A DNA stretch of 64,000 nt from Eumeta japonica (Eukaryota; Arthropoda; Insecta; Lepidoptera; Psychidae). Location of the stretch: positions 62,001 to 126,000 of the forward strand of contig BGZK01001242.1 of NCBI GenBank assembly GCA_005406025.1. Reading direction: 5' to 3'. The notes under the pieces are model-generated. The model was not told where the DNA came from, ran no database searches, and saw only the letters and a program-made list of their open reading frames with translations. The position numbers were made by a program, and so were the translations under genes. This document shows, piece after piece, positions 63,118 through 64,000 of this stretch; positions within the stretch are counted from its first letter, which is position 1; each line of letters begins with the position of its first letter.

Positions 63118-64000
63118 GTGAGAATAATTCAATTCAATTCATAAAAGTATGCAATTTTTCATTAACATTTTCTTATGACTTCATCACGTAAAATTATCGT
63201 TCGTAAACCGACTTTACAGATAACCTATTTATATAAATATAACCTAAGAAATAACTATTTAGTTTAAATGTTAGAGGGAGTTCTTTGAAGCAGTACGCGT
63301 TGAAACTTCTTCGGTGTACACATGCCAAAATAGATGTGTGCGCCCGGCAAGGCCTCATATGCGACGATACAAAACTACATCACGATCCATTCGACGTATT
63401 CGAATCGAAAATTAACGAAATCACGAATAGTATTCGTAAATATTTGCCATGCGCGAATCGCATGCGCGTGCGCAGCATCAGTCACAGCGCCGTTGACGTT
63501 CTATATTTACATTTGTTCTTTTTCAATCCTGTAACATCCGTTAAGCACTATGCGAAATTGTAACAAAAGTGAGATAAATTAGCATAAATAAGTAATTACA
63601 GCGAGCGCCACAGAACAGGTGTGAGCACTAATGTAATGTACTGCGCGAGACAGGTGTGATAAATTAAAAATAAACTAGTTCTGAAACAATGCGTCGGACG
63701 TGTGTCAGAATGTTTGCAAAGCATTCTGTGCTAGTGAAAGAACCGATATTACGCAATAGATATTAGGCCTGCGTTTGTATACGTAGGTCACAATTACAAT
63801 TATTAGAATTAGCCACTCAGAAACTGTAAAATATTAAAAATATTTAAATTCAAGAAATACAACTCTTTGCCACCCTTATTATATACATTTTATTCAGATG
63901 TCGTTTGTTTTCACAAATTGGCGGCAAAGAGGAAATTGTATAACGTCAAAATTAATTTAACGCGAAAAAATTTTTTGTACATTGATTTTCTATGAATTCC

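Larger units (their letters stand above)
51956..64000. other. Region upstream of the N-terminal membrane exon
   Basis: Must contain, or lie before, the first exon and promoter of the CD36-family gene. What I recognise is two CTCF-like sites (52803 and 52930), hairpins (52361 and 54049), a 16-bp tandem repeat (55257-55380), families A, B and C, a LINE scrap (57262-57404), CpG-rich stretches near 57720-58030 and 62690-63050, and possible plus-strand first exons (58009 and 63081). Everything else is AT-rich and featureless to me. Confidence 0.7.

Noticed and set aside
1..64000. CRISPR arrays, bacterial defence systems, phage or polydnavirus segments
   Set aside because: No direct-repeat/spacer arrays, clustered prokaryotic genes or viral gene families are visible; the window is ordinary eukaryotic intron and repeat DNA.

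Overview
This is intron-rich, AT-rich insect nuclear DNA, most likely from a moth or butterfly (Lepidoptera). I infer that from the gene family, GT-AG introns of very uneven length, several tRNA-derived SINE heads, mariner and non-LTR remnants, and dispersed repeats whose ends I associate with lepidopteran genomes. There are no bacterial-style operons, CRISPR arrays or rRNA genes.

One gene dominates. On the minus strand, from about 51955 down to 3141, ten exons encode nearly all of a CD36/scavenger receptor class B membrane protein. The order is: N-terminal membrane segment (51860-51955), start of the luminal domain (33368-33528), then exons at 31325, 18557, 17700, 8811, 6803 and 5372, the C-terminal membrane segment (4356-4498), and a short cytoplasmic tail with stop codon (3141-3249). 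Nine of the ten exons (33528 down to 3141) join with matching phases and GT-AG borders, giving about 465 codons. Adding the 51.9-kb exon brings the protein to about 500 residues, normal for the family. That exon opens with a splice acceptor, so the initiator-Met exon lies further upstream (above 52000) and was not found. The join between 51860 and 33528 is also unresolved.

The introns (up to about 18 kb) hold transposon debris: a degenerate mariner (41130-41830, minus), three or four non-LTR reverse-transcriptase scraps, five tRNA-headed SINE-like insertions, two families with 'GGGTTCCG'-type ends, a family carrying 'AGAAGGGTAGGCAGAGACCA', and several foldback/MITE elements. One repeat copy (59867-61304, minus) has a second inverted-repeat element nested in it; its intact sister copy lies about 3 kb away in the opposite orientation. 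A 300-bp foldback at 43980-44281 is flanked by a 13-bp direct repeat.

A few short plus-strand open segments may be first exons of other genes, nested or divergent: 9270 (small membrane protein with a strong donor), 36627 (signal-peptide ORF after a CpG-rich stretch), 58009 and 63081 (start codons close to good donors beside CpG-rich DNA). All are weak without transcripts. I did not see a convincing new biological system. The most useful leads are the missing first exon, the foldback elements, the nested insertion and the short-hairpin loci.
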